Positions 1-7,692 of a stretch of 56,073 nucleotides of DNA are shown here, in pieces. This stretch comes from Erysipelotrichaceae bacterium. GTDB taxonomy: Bacteria; Bacillota_I; Bacilli_A; Erysipelotrichales; Erysipelotrichaceae. The notes beneath the pieces are model-generated. The model saw only the letters and a program-made list of their open reading frames with translations. It ran no database searches and was not told the origin of the DNA. The number at the start of each line of letters is the position of its first letter. The stretch's first letter is position 1. The stretch lies in NCBI GenBank assembly GCA_013334325.1, contig JAAXXT010000014.1, positions 1-56,073 on the forward strand. The letters run 5' to 3'. Position numbers and translations under genes: made by a program.

Positions 1-649
1 TATGGATAGGTTTCGTAAAGCGTCTTGAGAATAAATAGACAACGACTGTCATAAGCGCCATCGCCAACAACATAGAATAAATCAAAGATTTCGCTAAAGT
101 AAACAAGGAATCATCGAGTTCAAAATTAGGAACCATGATCGCAACTGCTCCTACGATCTCACCATCAACTTTAATCGATTTTCCTACGAATAGACTTTCA
201 AAAGATAAACCATCGATCTTGACCATCCTAGAGATGTCTTGACCTTTGATCACTTGAAGTAGTAAGGCATCAACTTTCTTTGTATAATCGACACTGTTCA
301 TCGGATCGTTGGGTATACCCCCATGATTATCGATCGCACGAGAAGCAAATATGATCTTTCCTGTCGTATCTGAAATCAACAATTGACTGTTCTTAGGGAC
401 AGGTTGAGTCGATAAGACATGGATCATACTGTCTTCAGTGATATCTCCTTCTAAATAAGACTCAATGATATTAGACATCGAATCCATAATTGGAGCGACT
501 TCTACTTGTTTCTGATTGGTGATAAAAGAGCGTCCTGCTGGTATGAAAACCATAAATGTAAAAACCAGAGCCATTACGCTCATCGTTATAAACATCATCA
601 ACAATCTTAAAAATAAACTATGTCTAAATTTATTACCTTTTATTTTCAT
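1..649 (-). CDS. Sensor histidine kinase, N-terminal part (cut by window edge)
   Basis: Only the first 216 codons lie in the window; the rest is beyond position 1. The visible part has a basic N-terminus, one membrane segment at about residues 13-36, an extracytoplasmic region of about 145 residues (single Cache/PAS-like sensor by layout) and a second membrane segment at about 185-205. It then reads RRFTKPIH, the usual start of a HAMP linker. The ATG at 649-647 overlaps the stop of the response regulator as ATGA, so the two are translationally coupled. The kinase core is not visible, so the histidine kinase call rests on topology, the HAMP start and the partner gene. The ligand is unknown. 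Confidence 0.82.
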   Translation of the reverse strand, partial: MKIKGNKFRHSLFLRLLMMFITMSVMALVFTFMVFIPAGRSFITNQKQVEVAPIMDSMSNIIESYLEGDITEDSMIHVLSTQPVPKNSQLLISDTTGKIIFASRAIDNHGGIPNDPMNSVDYTKKVDALLLQVIKGQDISRMVKIDGLSFESLFVGKSIKVDGEIVGAVAIMVPNFELDDSLFTLAKSLIYSMLLAMALMTVVVYLFSRRFTKPIH

Positions 650-1326
650 AGATCTTTCTCAAACTTATACCCTACCCCATACACAGTCTTGATCATATCT
701 CTATAGCTTTCAGGCAATTTAGCTCTAATTCTTTTAATATGGGTATCGATAGAACGATCATCGATGTAGTCACTAAAGCCCCATACGCGATTTAGGATCT
801 GTTCACGTGTAAAGACTTGAGAAGGATGACTCATCAACATATATAAGATCTCTATTTCTTTAGGGGTCGCTTGAACGTGATCACCTAAATAAGTAATTGA
901 ATAATTCGATAAAGAGATGATCAAATCTTTGATTTGGATCACGCTTTTGATTTGGCCATCGTTTTGTTCCTTCGTTCGTCTTAAGATGGCTTTTATTCTA
1001 GCCATGACTTCTCTGGCACTATAAGGCTTTACGATATAATCATCCGCACCTAATTCAAAGCCTATGATACGATCGATTTCTTCACCTTTAGCGGTCAACA
1101 TAATGATAGGAACATCAGATGTCTTACGGATCTCTTTACACACCTCTGTCCCTTGTATTTTAGGCATCATTAAATCTAAGATCACAAAATCTAGGGATAC
1201 TTGTTTAAATTTATCAAGTGCTTCTTGACCATCTGCAGCCAAGATCACTTCAAAGCCTTCTCTTTTTAAATAGAGACTTAAGCTTTCACGTACAGTGAGT
1301 TCATCATCGCATAATAGAACTTTCAT
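646..1326 (-). CDS. OmpR/PhoB-family response regulator
   Basis: Transcription factor of the two-component system completed by the downstream kinase. The receiver domain (about 1-120) has the acidic pair D7/D8, the phospho-acceptor D51 in VILDLMMP, T78 and K100. A winged-helix DNA-binding domain follows (about 130-225, ending YGVGYKF). Length (226 aa) is normal for the family. It is the first gene of the pair. A perfect dyad, TGTGTC-N8-GACACA, lies 33 bases upstream and could be its own binding site, which would mean autoregulation (inference). Targets cannot be told from the sequence. Confidence 0.93.
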   Translation of the reverse strand: MKVLLCDDELTVRESLSLYLKREGFEVILAADGQEALDKFKQVSLDFVILDLMMPKIQGTEVCKEIRKTSDVPIIMLTAKGEEIDRIIGFELGADDYIVKPYSAREVMARIKAILRRTKEQNDGQIKSVIQIKDLIISLSNYSITYLGDHVQATPKEIEILYMLMSHPSQVFTREQILNRVWGFSDYIDDRSIDTHIKRIRAKLPESYRDMIKTVYGVGYKFEKDL

Positions 1327-1358
1327 AATTTTACCTCATCCTTATCCTAACAACAGAT

Positions 1359-1378
1359 TGTGTCTTAATTATGACACA
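1359..1378. promoter_or_regulatory. Inverted repeat upstream of the two-component operon
   Basis: TGTGTC-N8-GACACA is a perfect 6-bp dyad between the terminator of the upstream gene and the response-regulator start. The AT-rich centre (ATAATTAA on the minus strand) could include a -10 element. It may be an operator for the regulator; this is inference from position and symmetry only. Confidence 0.4.
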
Positions 1379-1387
1379 CAAGTTCTC

Positions 1388-1415
1388 ATAAAAAAACACG
1401 GTGTGAACCGTGTTT
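1388..1415 (-). terminator. Intrinsic terminator of the CoA-disulfide reductase gene
   Basis: On the minus strand the stem AAACACGG/CCGTGTTT has a 6-base loop and is followed by a run of T. The 5' arm overlaps the stop codon of the upstream gene. It separates that gene from the two-component operon. Confidence 0.85.
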
Positions 1416-3897
1416 AGATAAATAATGTCGTACCAACGTTTTCGTTGTGTGAGATGTATGTCCCAACACCACCCAATTCAACGCCTTCTACCAATTCTTC
1501 TGCTTTGATTCCCATAAGATCCATACTCATCGTACACGCAATGAACTTAACGCCTAATTCATTACAGCTCTTCATCATTAGATCTAGAGAATCTACATTC
1601 TTTTGTTTCATGATGAACTTGATCATTTCAGGACCCATTCCCAACATGTTCATATTGGATAAAGGAAGATGCTTAGTGCCTCTTGGCATCATAAAGCCAA
1701 ACATTTTTTCAATAAGATTCTTTTTAACTTTAACATGAGCTGCTTTACGTAAGACATTGAGTCCCCAGAAGGTAAAGAAGATGGTGACCTTCTTGCCTTG
1801 AGCTGCAGCACCTTGAGCGATGATCATCGAAGCCAAGGCCTTATCAAGTTCACCTGAGAATAAGACGATGGTGGCGTTTTCTTGATTATTAGCACCTGTA
1901 CTTAAGGTAGCTTGATCTTTCTTGCCTTTTAAGATCTCAGCGATGTACTTATTGCCTTCAAGATTTAGTGAAACAAGGGTATGACCATTGGTCTTACACC
2001 AGTTTTCAACATCCATAGAATAACCAGGATCTGTTGCGATGATCTTAACGGTATCGCCATCAGCGATGTTTTGAACAGCTTTATAGGTCGCCAATAATGG
2101 ACCTGGACATTGCATCCCTGTCACGTCGACGGTTTCTACTTTTCCTGTTGCGACTACTTTAGCTTGACCTGTTGTTTCGTCCACTTTAGCGGCTCCTTTT
2201 GAAGTACGATTGGCTGAATTCAAGACATACTTGAAGGACTTATAAGAACTATAGCCTCCAGATACATTGTATAGATTGGTGAAGCCATTGCCTTTTAAGA
2301 TACGAATAGCCACATAAGCACGTAAACCAACTTGGCAATTCACATAGATGGCAGTGTCTTTTGAGACTTTGATTTCTGATAAACGATCACGTAATTCATC
2401 GACTTCGATATTGATCGCATTGGTGATATGACCTGTACTGAATTCGATAGGTGTACGGACATCTAAGAAGTAAGCTCCAGAAGTCACTAATCCATCGATT
2501 TGACTAGGATAAGCCACTTTGTATTCCCCATCGATGATGTTTTCTGCGATATAACCTAAGATATTGACTGGATCTTTAGCGGAAGAGAATGGAGGCGCAT
2601 AAGCCAATTCTAGATCAGACAATTGAGTGACCTTGGCTTTACATTTGATCGCTGTTGCGATGACGTCGATGCGTTTCTCTGTCCCATCTTGACCAACAGC
2701 TTGAGCCCCTACGATTTCTAAGGTTTCTGTGTTATAGATAAGTTTAAGTGCGATATTGGTTGCGTTAGGATAATAGGACGCATGATTGTTTCTATGAGCA
2801 TGGATCGCTTGAACAGGGATCTTTCTCATTTCAGCCATACGTTGATTGTTTCCTGTCGCTGCGACAGTCAAATTGAAGACTTTTAATACGGAAGTCCCTA
2901 AGGATCCATTGTATTGGACGTCTTTTCCGTTGATGATGTCGGCTACTAAACGACCTTGACGATTCGCTGGCCAAGCCAAGGCAATCGCTGTATCCACATG
3001 TGCGACCGCATCTTTAACTTGGATCGCATCTCCGATGGCGTAGATCCCATCGACGATCTCATTGGTCTTCCCATCCATGACTTGAAGTTTAGAAGTTGTG
3101 GCGATATGACCACGAGGTCCTACAGCCAAGTCAGCTTTTTTCGCTAAGGTATTTTCTGGAACGACCCCGATCGCTAAGATGATGAGATCTGTCTCAATGG
3201 TCTTTCCTGATTCTAGATTGACATTCTTACCTTGATTGGAGAAATTAAGTAAGCCATCTCCTAAGACAAGGTGTACTCCATGTGTATTAAGTTCTTGATG
3301 AACGAGTTGAGCCAATTCAAAATCGATAGGTGCCATAACTTGAGGCATCTTCTCAACGATGGTAACTTCGATCCCACGTTCAACGAGGTTCTCAGCCATT
3401 TCTACCCCAATGAAGCCTCCGCCTACGACGACTGCTTTCTTAGGATGTTTTGATTCGATGAAATGGAAAATCGCATCGGTATCAGGAATGTTTCTTAGTG
3501 TAAATAAATTGGTGGCTTCTTTTAGACCTTCTAATGGAGGCACTATTGGTTTAGCCCCAGGTGAGAGAATCAATACATCATAAGACTCTGTATAGATTTC
3601 TCCTGTTTTGGTTTTTTTAACGGAGACAGTTTTATCAGCGCGATTGATATCGACGACTTCAGAGAAGTTACGAATATCCATTTTAAAGCGTTCAGTCATC
3701 CCATCGACAGTTTGAACCAATAGATCATCGCGATCAGTGATGACCTTACCGATATAATAAGGTAAACCACAATTGGCGAAACTGATATACTCATCTCTTT
3801 CAAACATAATGATCTGATCTTCTTCATTTAAACGACGAAGTCTGGCTGCTGCGGTAGCACCACCAGCGACGCCCCCAACAATAAGAATTTTTTTCAT
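1414..3897 (-). CDS. CoA-disulfide reductase fused to rhodanese, TusA and DsrE-like domains
   Basis: Flavoprotein pyridine-nucleotide disulfide oxidoreductase with three sulfur-handling domains on one chain of 827 aa. Residues 1-445 hold the FAD GxGxxG-like start (LIVGGVAGG) and the single active-site cysteine C43 in SFANCGLPYY, typical of CoA-disulfide reductases. Residues 465-560 are a rhodanese domain with C521 in CQVGLR. Residues 588-658 are TusA-like with C597 in MQCPGP. Residues 675-827 are DsrE/DsrF-like with C788 in ACTMS. The chosen start has AGGG nine bases upstream and fits the family N-terminus. An in-frame ATG at 3945 lies upstream of the predicted transcription start and is rejected. 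It probably reduces CoA- or persulfide-type disulfides and relays sulfane sulfur. It stands alone, with its own promoter and terminator. Confidence 0.92.
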   Translation of the reverse strand: MKKILIVGGVAGGATAAARLRRLNEEDQIIMFERDEYISFANCGLPYYIGKVITDRDDLLVQTVDGMTERFKMDIRNFSEVVDINRADKTVSVKKTKTGEIYTESYDVLILSPGAKPIVPPLEGLKEATNLFTLRNIPDTDAIFHFIESKHPKKAVVVGGGFIGVEMAENLVERGIEVTIVEKMPQVMAPIDFELAQLVHQELNTHGVHLVLGDGLLNFSNQGKNVNLESGKTIETDLIILAIGVVPENTLAKKADLAVGPRGHIATTSKLQVMDGKTNEIVDGIYAIGDAIQVKDAVAHVDTAIALAWPANRQGRLVADIINGKDVQYNGSLGTSVLKVFNLTVAATGNNQRMAEMRKIPVQAIHAHRNNHASYYPNATNIALKLIYNTETLEIVGAQAVGQDGTEKRIDVIATAIKCKAKVTQLSDLELAYAPPFSSAKDPVNILGYIAENIIDGEYKVAYPSQIDGLVTSGAYFLDVRTPIEFSTGHITNAINIEVDELRDRLSEIKVSKDTAIYVNCQVGLRAYVAIRILKGNGFTNLYNVSGGYSSYKSFKYVLNSANRTSKGAAKVDETTGQAKVVATGKVETVDVTGMQCPGPLLATYKAVQNIADGDTVKIIATDPGYSMDVENWCKTNGHTLVSLNLEGNKYIAEILKGKKDQATLSTGANNQENATIVLFSGELDKALASMIIAQGAAAQGKKVTIFFTFWGLNVLRKAAHVKVKKNLIEKMFGFMMPRGTKHLPLSNMNMLGMGPEMIKFIMKQKNVDSLDLMMKSCNELGVKFIACTMSMDLMGIKAEELVEGVELGGVGTYISHNENVGTTLFI

Positions 3898-3934
3898 TTT
3901 AGAGTGCCCTTTCATGTAAAGATAGTCCATAGAT

Positions 3935-3963
3935 AGTTTAGTCACTTTGAAGTGTTTCTACAA
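3935..3963 (-). promoter_or_regulatory. Promoter of the CoA-disulfide reductase gene, with palindrome in the spacer
   Basis: Minus strand TTGTAG, 17 bases, TAAACT. Between the two hexamers lies the perfect 12-base palindrome CACTTCAAAGTG (3943-3954), a plausible repressor site. The implied start near 3928 leaves about 30 bases of leader before the ATG at 3897. Confidence 0.5.
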
Positions 3964-4032
3964 GTAAAAATGATTAAAAACTTACGAATTTGTGAAAATT
4001 CTCTAAACTTTATAAAATATTAACTTTTTTCA

Positions 4033-4058
4033 CAAAAAAAGACCCGAAGGTCTCTTTT
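4033..4058 (-). terminator. Terminator downstream of the small lipoprotein gene
   Basis: Stem AGACC with a 4-base loop (TTCG) and GGTCT, followed on the minus strand by seven T. A-rich flanks could make it work on the plus strand too. It ends a transcript with an untranslated tail of about 130 bases after the lipoprotein stop. Confidence 0.75.
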
Positions 4059-4167
4059 TAAGGGGGAAATACAATGAAGGGAGGGCAATCAGATTTTAAG
4101 TTTTCTTACCTAGCACAGCTTCCTGCTCAAGTTGTTTTAGGATAGATCACCTCAAACTGTGGAAAGG

Positions 4168-4290
4168 TTAATTGGTCTGCGCAGTTCTTTTTGTAGAACC
4201 TGCAGTTGTATCGGTGGTAGTTCCACAAGCACTTAGTGTGATCAGAACCAATAAACCAACGATGACTATTTTAAGTGGCTTGTTTTTCAT
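4168..4290 (-). CDS. Very small lipoprotein, 40 aa
   Basis: A short reading frame with a clear lipoprotein signal: MKNKP, then about 15 hydrophobic residues, then the lipobox LSAC-G. The acylated cysteine would be residue 21, leaving a mature peptide of only about 20 residues, rich in Thr (GTTTDTTAG). The ribosome site AGGAG lies 8 bases before the ATG. It sits between two terminators, so it is its own transcription unit. The mature part matches nothing I recognise. It could be a small envelope lipopeptide, a signalling peptide precursor or the remnant of a longer lipoprotein. The signal and ribosome site argue that it is expressed. Confidence 0.65.
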   Translation of the reverse strand: MKNKPLKIVIVGLLVLITLSACGTTTDTTAGSTKRTAQTN

Positions 4291-4330
4291 AAGAGAAGCT
4301 CCTAGACTTTTGTTTGTCTAAACACATTAT

Positions 4331-4365
4331 AAAAAGCAATCATGGCTGAATTATGACATGATTGC
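4331..4365 (-). terminator. Terminator of the WYL/DprA-like operon
   Basis: Minus strand stem GCAATCATG/CATGATTGC (9 bp) with a 12-base loop, then TTTTT. The T-run continues into TATAAT, which could double as the -10 of the small lipoprotein gene. Confidence 0.85.
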
Positions 4366-4369
4366 GGCT

Positions 4370-5254
4370 TTATTTTGAATGTGGATGAAGCAACATCGAA
4401 TCGATGTTTTCTCGTAAGTGTTCTGGTCTTAAGGTTAAAATCAATTCATGACGTGCATATTCGAAGAAAGGTACGATGATGGGCTTATGTGAGCTGAGTA
4501 AACGAAGGCAACTTTCTAGCTTAAGATCAGAGGCTTGATCACTAAGCAAGACCCCTGCTTTAGACATCGATACAGCTAAGGTATCGGTGAGGTGTTGGTG
4601 TTGATCCAGATTAGATTCATCAGGTGATATGGCTGAAATCAAGAGATGCTTGATTTTGGTTTGATTACATGGGAAGAAAGTCGATTTAAAAATAGATTTA
4701 TTCAACGCATGATTAACGAAGACGATGCTGGAAACAGATAGGGTATGGATCTTAGAATAAACGATATGATTGAGTGGGGTCTGTTGAGATAGAACCAAGA
4801 CCTCTTTAGATCCATCAAATTGATCAAGTAAGTTTAAAGAAGCTTGAATCATCTGATCCGTTTTTCCCATAGTACTTACTAAAACCAATTTAGGTAATTT
4901 ACGATCAAAGAGATCGATGTCTCCACAGGTATAGATAAACAAAGGTGCATTCTGTCCTAGATCATGAAAAAAACTAATAGGGTATTCTTTCTCATATCGG
5001 TTATAAATTCTTATACGTGGTTTGAGTTGAGCGAAAGAAGCCTCTGTTTCTCGTCTAAGTAAGCCATAAACCATAGGAAAGAATTCCACAAACTTCATTG
5101 CGGAAAAATGTGTATGGTAAAAAGTTTGAACGTCTAAGAGTTCAAGTAAATTATCTTTAGTGATAAAGCGATTGACCTCTTGATCATCCTGAACAAGCTT
5201 CTTTAGGATGGCGTAGTTGATGGCCAATTGTCGATTAAGTTGATTTTGATTCAT
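4370..5254 (-). CDS. Degenerate DprA/Smf-like protein
   Basis: 294 aa. The segment at about residues 91-135 follows the DprA pattern: YPISFFHDLG, then APLFIYTCGDIDLF, then a hydrophobic strand and STMGKTD where DprA has its GSR motif. Later segments line up loosely with the second half of the DprA Rossmann fold. The glycine-rich SGxAxGID and RNR motifs that bind ssDNA are not recognisable. I call it a divergent relative that has probably lost normal DprA chemistry. It overlaps the WYL regulator by ATGA with no ribosome site of its own, so the pair is coupled. A role in DNA-damage or foreign-DNA response is possible but not shown. Confidence 0.5.
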   Translation of the reverse strand: MNQNQLNRQLAINYAILKKLVQDDQEVNRFITKDNLLELLDVQTFYHTHFSAMKFVEFFPMVYGLLRRETEASFAQLKPRIRIYNRYEKEYPISFFHDLGQNAPLFIYTCGDIDLFDRKLPKLVLVSTMGKTDQMIQASLNLLDQFDGSKEVLVLSQQTPLNHIVYSKIHTLSVSSIVFVNHALNKSIFKSTFFPCNQTKIKHLLISAISPDESNLDQHQHLTDTLAVSMSKAGVLLSDQASDLKLESCLRLLSSHKPIIVPFFEYARHELILTLRPEHLRENIDSMLLHPHSK

Positions 5255-6282
5255 TGGTGATGAGTTAGATTGAGCTCCAATAGTTTCTTATAGTCATCTA
5301 TAACGTGTTGAGGAGATAAGATCTTCATTTGATCACTGAAGGTAAACAACCAGCCATAAAAGGTAGGACTAGTTTGTATATTTAGTTTAACAGAGAAATG
5401 TTTATCATCAAAGGGAATGACCTCGATCTGTTTCCCATATTGATCAAGAATAACGCCTATGAGATCATTTCTAACCTTTAAAGTCACTGTTTCTTCTTGA
5501 CCAGAATACATATTAAAGATACCAGAGATGTGATTTTCGAGATTCAGTTCAACAGGCACAGGAACTGCTTTATATTCAGATTGAGAAACCTGTTCCATCT
5601 TATCGATACGATAAGAAGTAAATTCTTGATGTTTATCATGGTACGCAACCATATAATATTTATCATCGTCCCAGATCAAACATACAGGGTTCGCAGTATA
5701 AAAGCCTCCGCTTTTACGCATGACTTTTTCTTTTTTAGTGTTGATATCGAAGTATTTGAATTTTAACTGACGTTTTTCGCTGATGGCTTGATGGATCTCA
5801 TTGACAGAAATATAGATCTTCTCATTGTCTGTCTTAGGACGTTTGGTGACCAGGACTTGTTGCTGAAGTTTTTGTGCCTCATAGATACTAACACTGGAGG
5901 TAACCAGTTTCCCAATCAGTTCTTGGCTTTTTCTTTCAGTGATGAACTTGGCTGCCAAGACCGCATCGACCAATAATTTGAGTTCAGGAAGTTCAAACTG
6001 ACGATCTCCGATAAAGTATAGATTTTGTTTGGCTCGTGTCGTAATGATATCGACACCAGTGCTTTCTAGTAACTTGATGTATTGATAAATACTCTTGCGT
6101 TCGGTTGAGATACCTTCCGATGAAAGCATGTTCATAATAGCCTTTACACTTAGTTGATGTTGATCATCACTGTGTTTAGATAAGATATCCCATACTTTTA
6201 ATAATTTAAGCTGATTCTTCCCCGCTGTGCTCTGTAAAACATCTTGATCTTCTAACTTTAAATTAGTTTCGTTTGACCTCAT
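5251..6282 (-). CDS. WYL-domain transcriptional regulator
   Basis: 343 aa. A winged-helix DNA-binding region covers about residues 25-95 (AIMNMLSSEG, TERKSIYQYIKLLESTGVDI). The WYL region covers about 165-245, with ANPVCLIWDDDKYYMVAY and YRIDKM. A C-terminal WCX-like region follows to about 335. WYL domains are known to bind nucleic acid or other ligands and often control stress or defence genes. The start is supported by AAGGGG seven bases upstream and by a promoter in the gap to pepT. It leads a two-gene operon with the DprA-like protein, whose activity it may regulate. Confidence 0.9.
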   Translation of the reverse strand: MRSNETNLKLEDQDVLQSTAGKNQLKLLKVWDILSKHSDDQHQLSVKAIMNMLSSEGISTERKSIYQYIKLLESTGVDIITTRAKQNLYFIGDRQFELPELKLLVDAVLAAKFITERKSQELIGKLVTSSVSIYEAQKLQQQVLVTKRPKTDNEKIYISVNEIHQAISEKRQLKFKYFDINTKKEKVMRKSGGFYTANPVCLIWDDDKYYMVAYHDKHQEFTSYRIDKMEQVSQSEYKAVPVPVELNLENHISGIFNMYSGQEETVTLKVRNDLIGVILDQYGKQIEVIPFDDKHFSVKLNIQTSPTFYGWLFTFSDQMKILSPQHVIDDYKKLLELNLTHHQ

Positions 6283-6305
6283 GATGATCCCCTTACGTTG
6301 TTTCT

Positions 6306-6334
6306 ATTGTACAACTCTTTGGACAGATAAACAA
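6306..6334 (-). promoter_or_regulatory. Promoter of the WYL operon
   Basis: Minus strand TTGTTT, 17 bases, TACAAT, ending 23 bases before the ATG at 6282. It lies back to back with the pepT promoter. Confidence 0.6.
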
Positions 6335-6378
6335 GGACTCCCTATGTCAAAACACTTTCATTACCTTATCTTTTCTCT

Positions 6379-6384
6379 TATAAT
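6379..6384 (+). promoter_or_regulatory. -10 element of pepT
   Basis: A perfect TATAAT 23 bases before the pepT start. No good -35 hexamer is seen at 16-18 bases upstream. Confidence 0.55.
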
Positions 6385-6407
6385 GAAAACAGTGAAATGA
6401 GGATCTT

Positions 6408-7634
6408 ATGGAAACACTCTTAGAACGATTTATCAGATACGCAAAAATCAATACCCGCTCAGATGAAAACAGCACCACTGTTCCTTCTACACAGAGCCAA
6501 GTTGCTTTCGCACGACTATTAGAAAGTGATTTAAAAGCTTTAGGTTTATCAGAAGTCAAAATCAATCCAAAGAATGGTTTCGTGAGTGCAGCCTTGCCTT
6601 CTAATGTGGATGCCTCAGTAGATCCAATAGGCTTTATAGCCCACTTTGATACAGCTGATTTCAACGCAGAAAACATACAGCCACAAGTCATAGAGAATTA
6701 TAATGGAAAAGATATCCTTCTAAATCAAGCTCAAAACATCATCCTATCCCCTAGTGTATTTCCTAGTCTACTTGATTTAAAGGGTCATACCTTGATTACA
6801 ACCGATGGGACCACTCTATTAGGAGCTGATGATAAAGCAGGACTTGTAGAAATCATAGAAGCGATGATCTACTTAATGAAACATCCTGAAATCAAACATG
6901 GAAGAATCAAGATTGCCTTTGGACCTGATGAAGAAATAGGAAGAGGTGCTGATCTCTTCGACGTCAAAGATTTCGATACTGCTTTCGCTTATACGATGGA
7001 TGGGGCAACATTAGGAGAGTTAGAATATGAAAGCTTCAACGCAGCTAAGGCTACCGTTAAGCTTCATGGGGTCTCCGTTCATCCAGGAAGCGCAAAAGAT
7101 ACAATGATCTCGGCGAATAAACTGGCAATGGAATTTGATGCCTTATTACCTCAAAACGAAGTCCCTGAACATACAGAAGGACGAGAAGGATTCTACTTCT
7201 TAGCGGCCATGTCTACAGAGATCGAAGAAGGCATTATGCACTATATCCTTCGTGATCACGATAAAGCCAAGTTCAACTTAAGAAAAGAACAGATCCTAAA
7301 AAACGCAGCGTATTTAAATGATAAATATAAAGCAGAACGATTCAGTGTGACCCTAAGTGATCAATACTACAATATGAAAGATGTGATTCAAAATGATATG
7401 CGTTCTGTTGATCTAGCACTTAAAGCGATGAAGAATCTTGGGATAGAATCCAACATATCTCCTATTAGAGGAGGCACAGATGGATCTAAGATCTCCTTTA
7501 TGGGAATACCTACTCCTAATTTATTTACAGGTGGTGCCAACTATCATGGGAAATATGAATATGTATCATTGGATGTGATGAAGAAAGCTGTTGAGACGAT
7601 CGTTGAGATCGTTAGATTAAATGCCTTAACTTAA
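6408..7634 (+). CDS. pepT: Peptidase T (tripeptide aminopeptidase)
   Basis: Zinc-dependent M20 exopeptidase that removes N-terminal residues from tripeptides in the cytoplasm. At 408 aa it matches the usual PepT length. Visible family motifs are HFDTADF (metal His and catalytic Asp), LLGADDKAGL (bridging Asp), GPDEEIGRG (catalytic Glu pair), MDGATLGELE and the C-terminal IRGGTDGSKIS with NYHGKYE (last metal His). GAGG lies just upstream of the ATG. It is monocistronic, between its own -10 element and a strong terminator. The role is peptide scavenging. Confidence 0.96.
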   Translation: METLLERFIRYAKINTRSDENSTTVPSTQSQVAFARLLESDLKALGLSEVKINPKNGFVSAALPSNVDASVDPIGFIAHFDTADFNAENIQPQVIENYNGKDILLNQAQNIILSPSVFPSLLDLKGHTLITTDGTTLLGADDKAGLVEIIEAMIYLMKHPEIKHGRIKIAFGPDEEIGRGADLFDVKDFDTAFAYTMDGATLGELEYESFNAAKATVKLHGVSVHPGSAKDTMISANKLAMEFDALLPQNEVPEHTEGREGFYFLAAMSTEIEEGIMHYILRDHDKAKFNLRKEQILKNAAYLNDKYKAERFSVTLSDQYYNMKDVIQNDMRSVDLALKAMKNLGIESNISPIRGGTDGSKISFMGIPTPNLFTGGANYHGKYEYVSLDVMKKAVETIVEIVRLNALT

Positions 7635-7658
7635 AAAGACTGAAAAGTCTTTTTTTTT
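7634..7658 (+). terminator. pepT terminator
   Basis: Stem AAAAGACT, GAAA tetraloop, AGTCTTTT with T continuing for several bases. It is immediately followed by the oppositely oriented terminator of the next operon. Confidence 0.9.
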
Positions 7659-7659
7659 G

Positions 7660-7692
7660 GTAAAGAAAAGACCCGTTAATTTACGGGTCTTT
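7660..7692 (-). terminator. Terminator of the GH3/HD-GYP operon
   Basis: Stem AAAGACCCG/CGGGTCTTT. Its 8-base loop contains the TAA stop of the HD-GYP gene. The minus strand continues CTTTTCTTT. Confidence 0.85.

Noticed and set aside
3898-3945. Earlier ATG of the CoA-disulfide reductase gene
   Set aside because: It lies upstream of the predicted transcription start and adds 16 residues absent from the family; ATG 3897 has AGGG and the family start.
4074-4145. 23-codon plus-strand reading frame with a strong AAGGGGG ribosome-like site
   Set aside because: It is antisense to the tail of the small lipoprotein transcript, has no promoter and encodes nothing recognisable. It is possible but unsupported.
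4370-6282. Firm call of an anti-phage defence system for the WYL/DprA-like pair
   Set aside because: There is no nuclease, toxin or other effector, and the DprA relation itself is only moderate.
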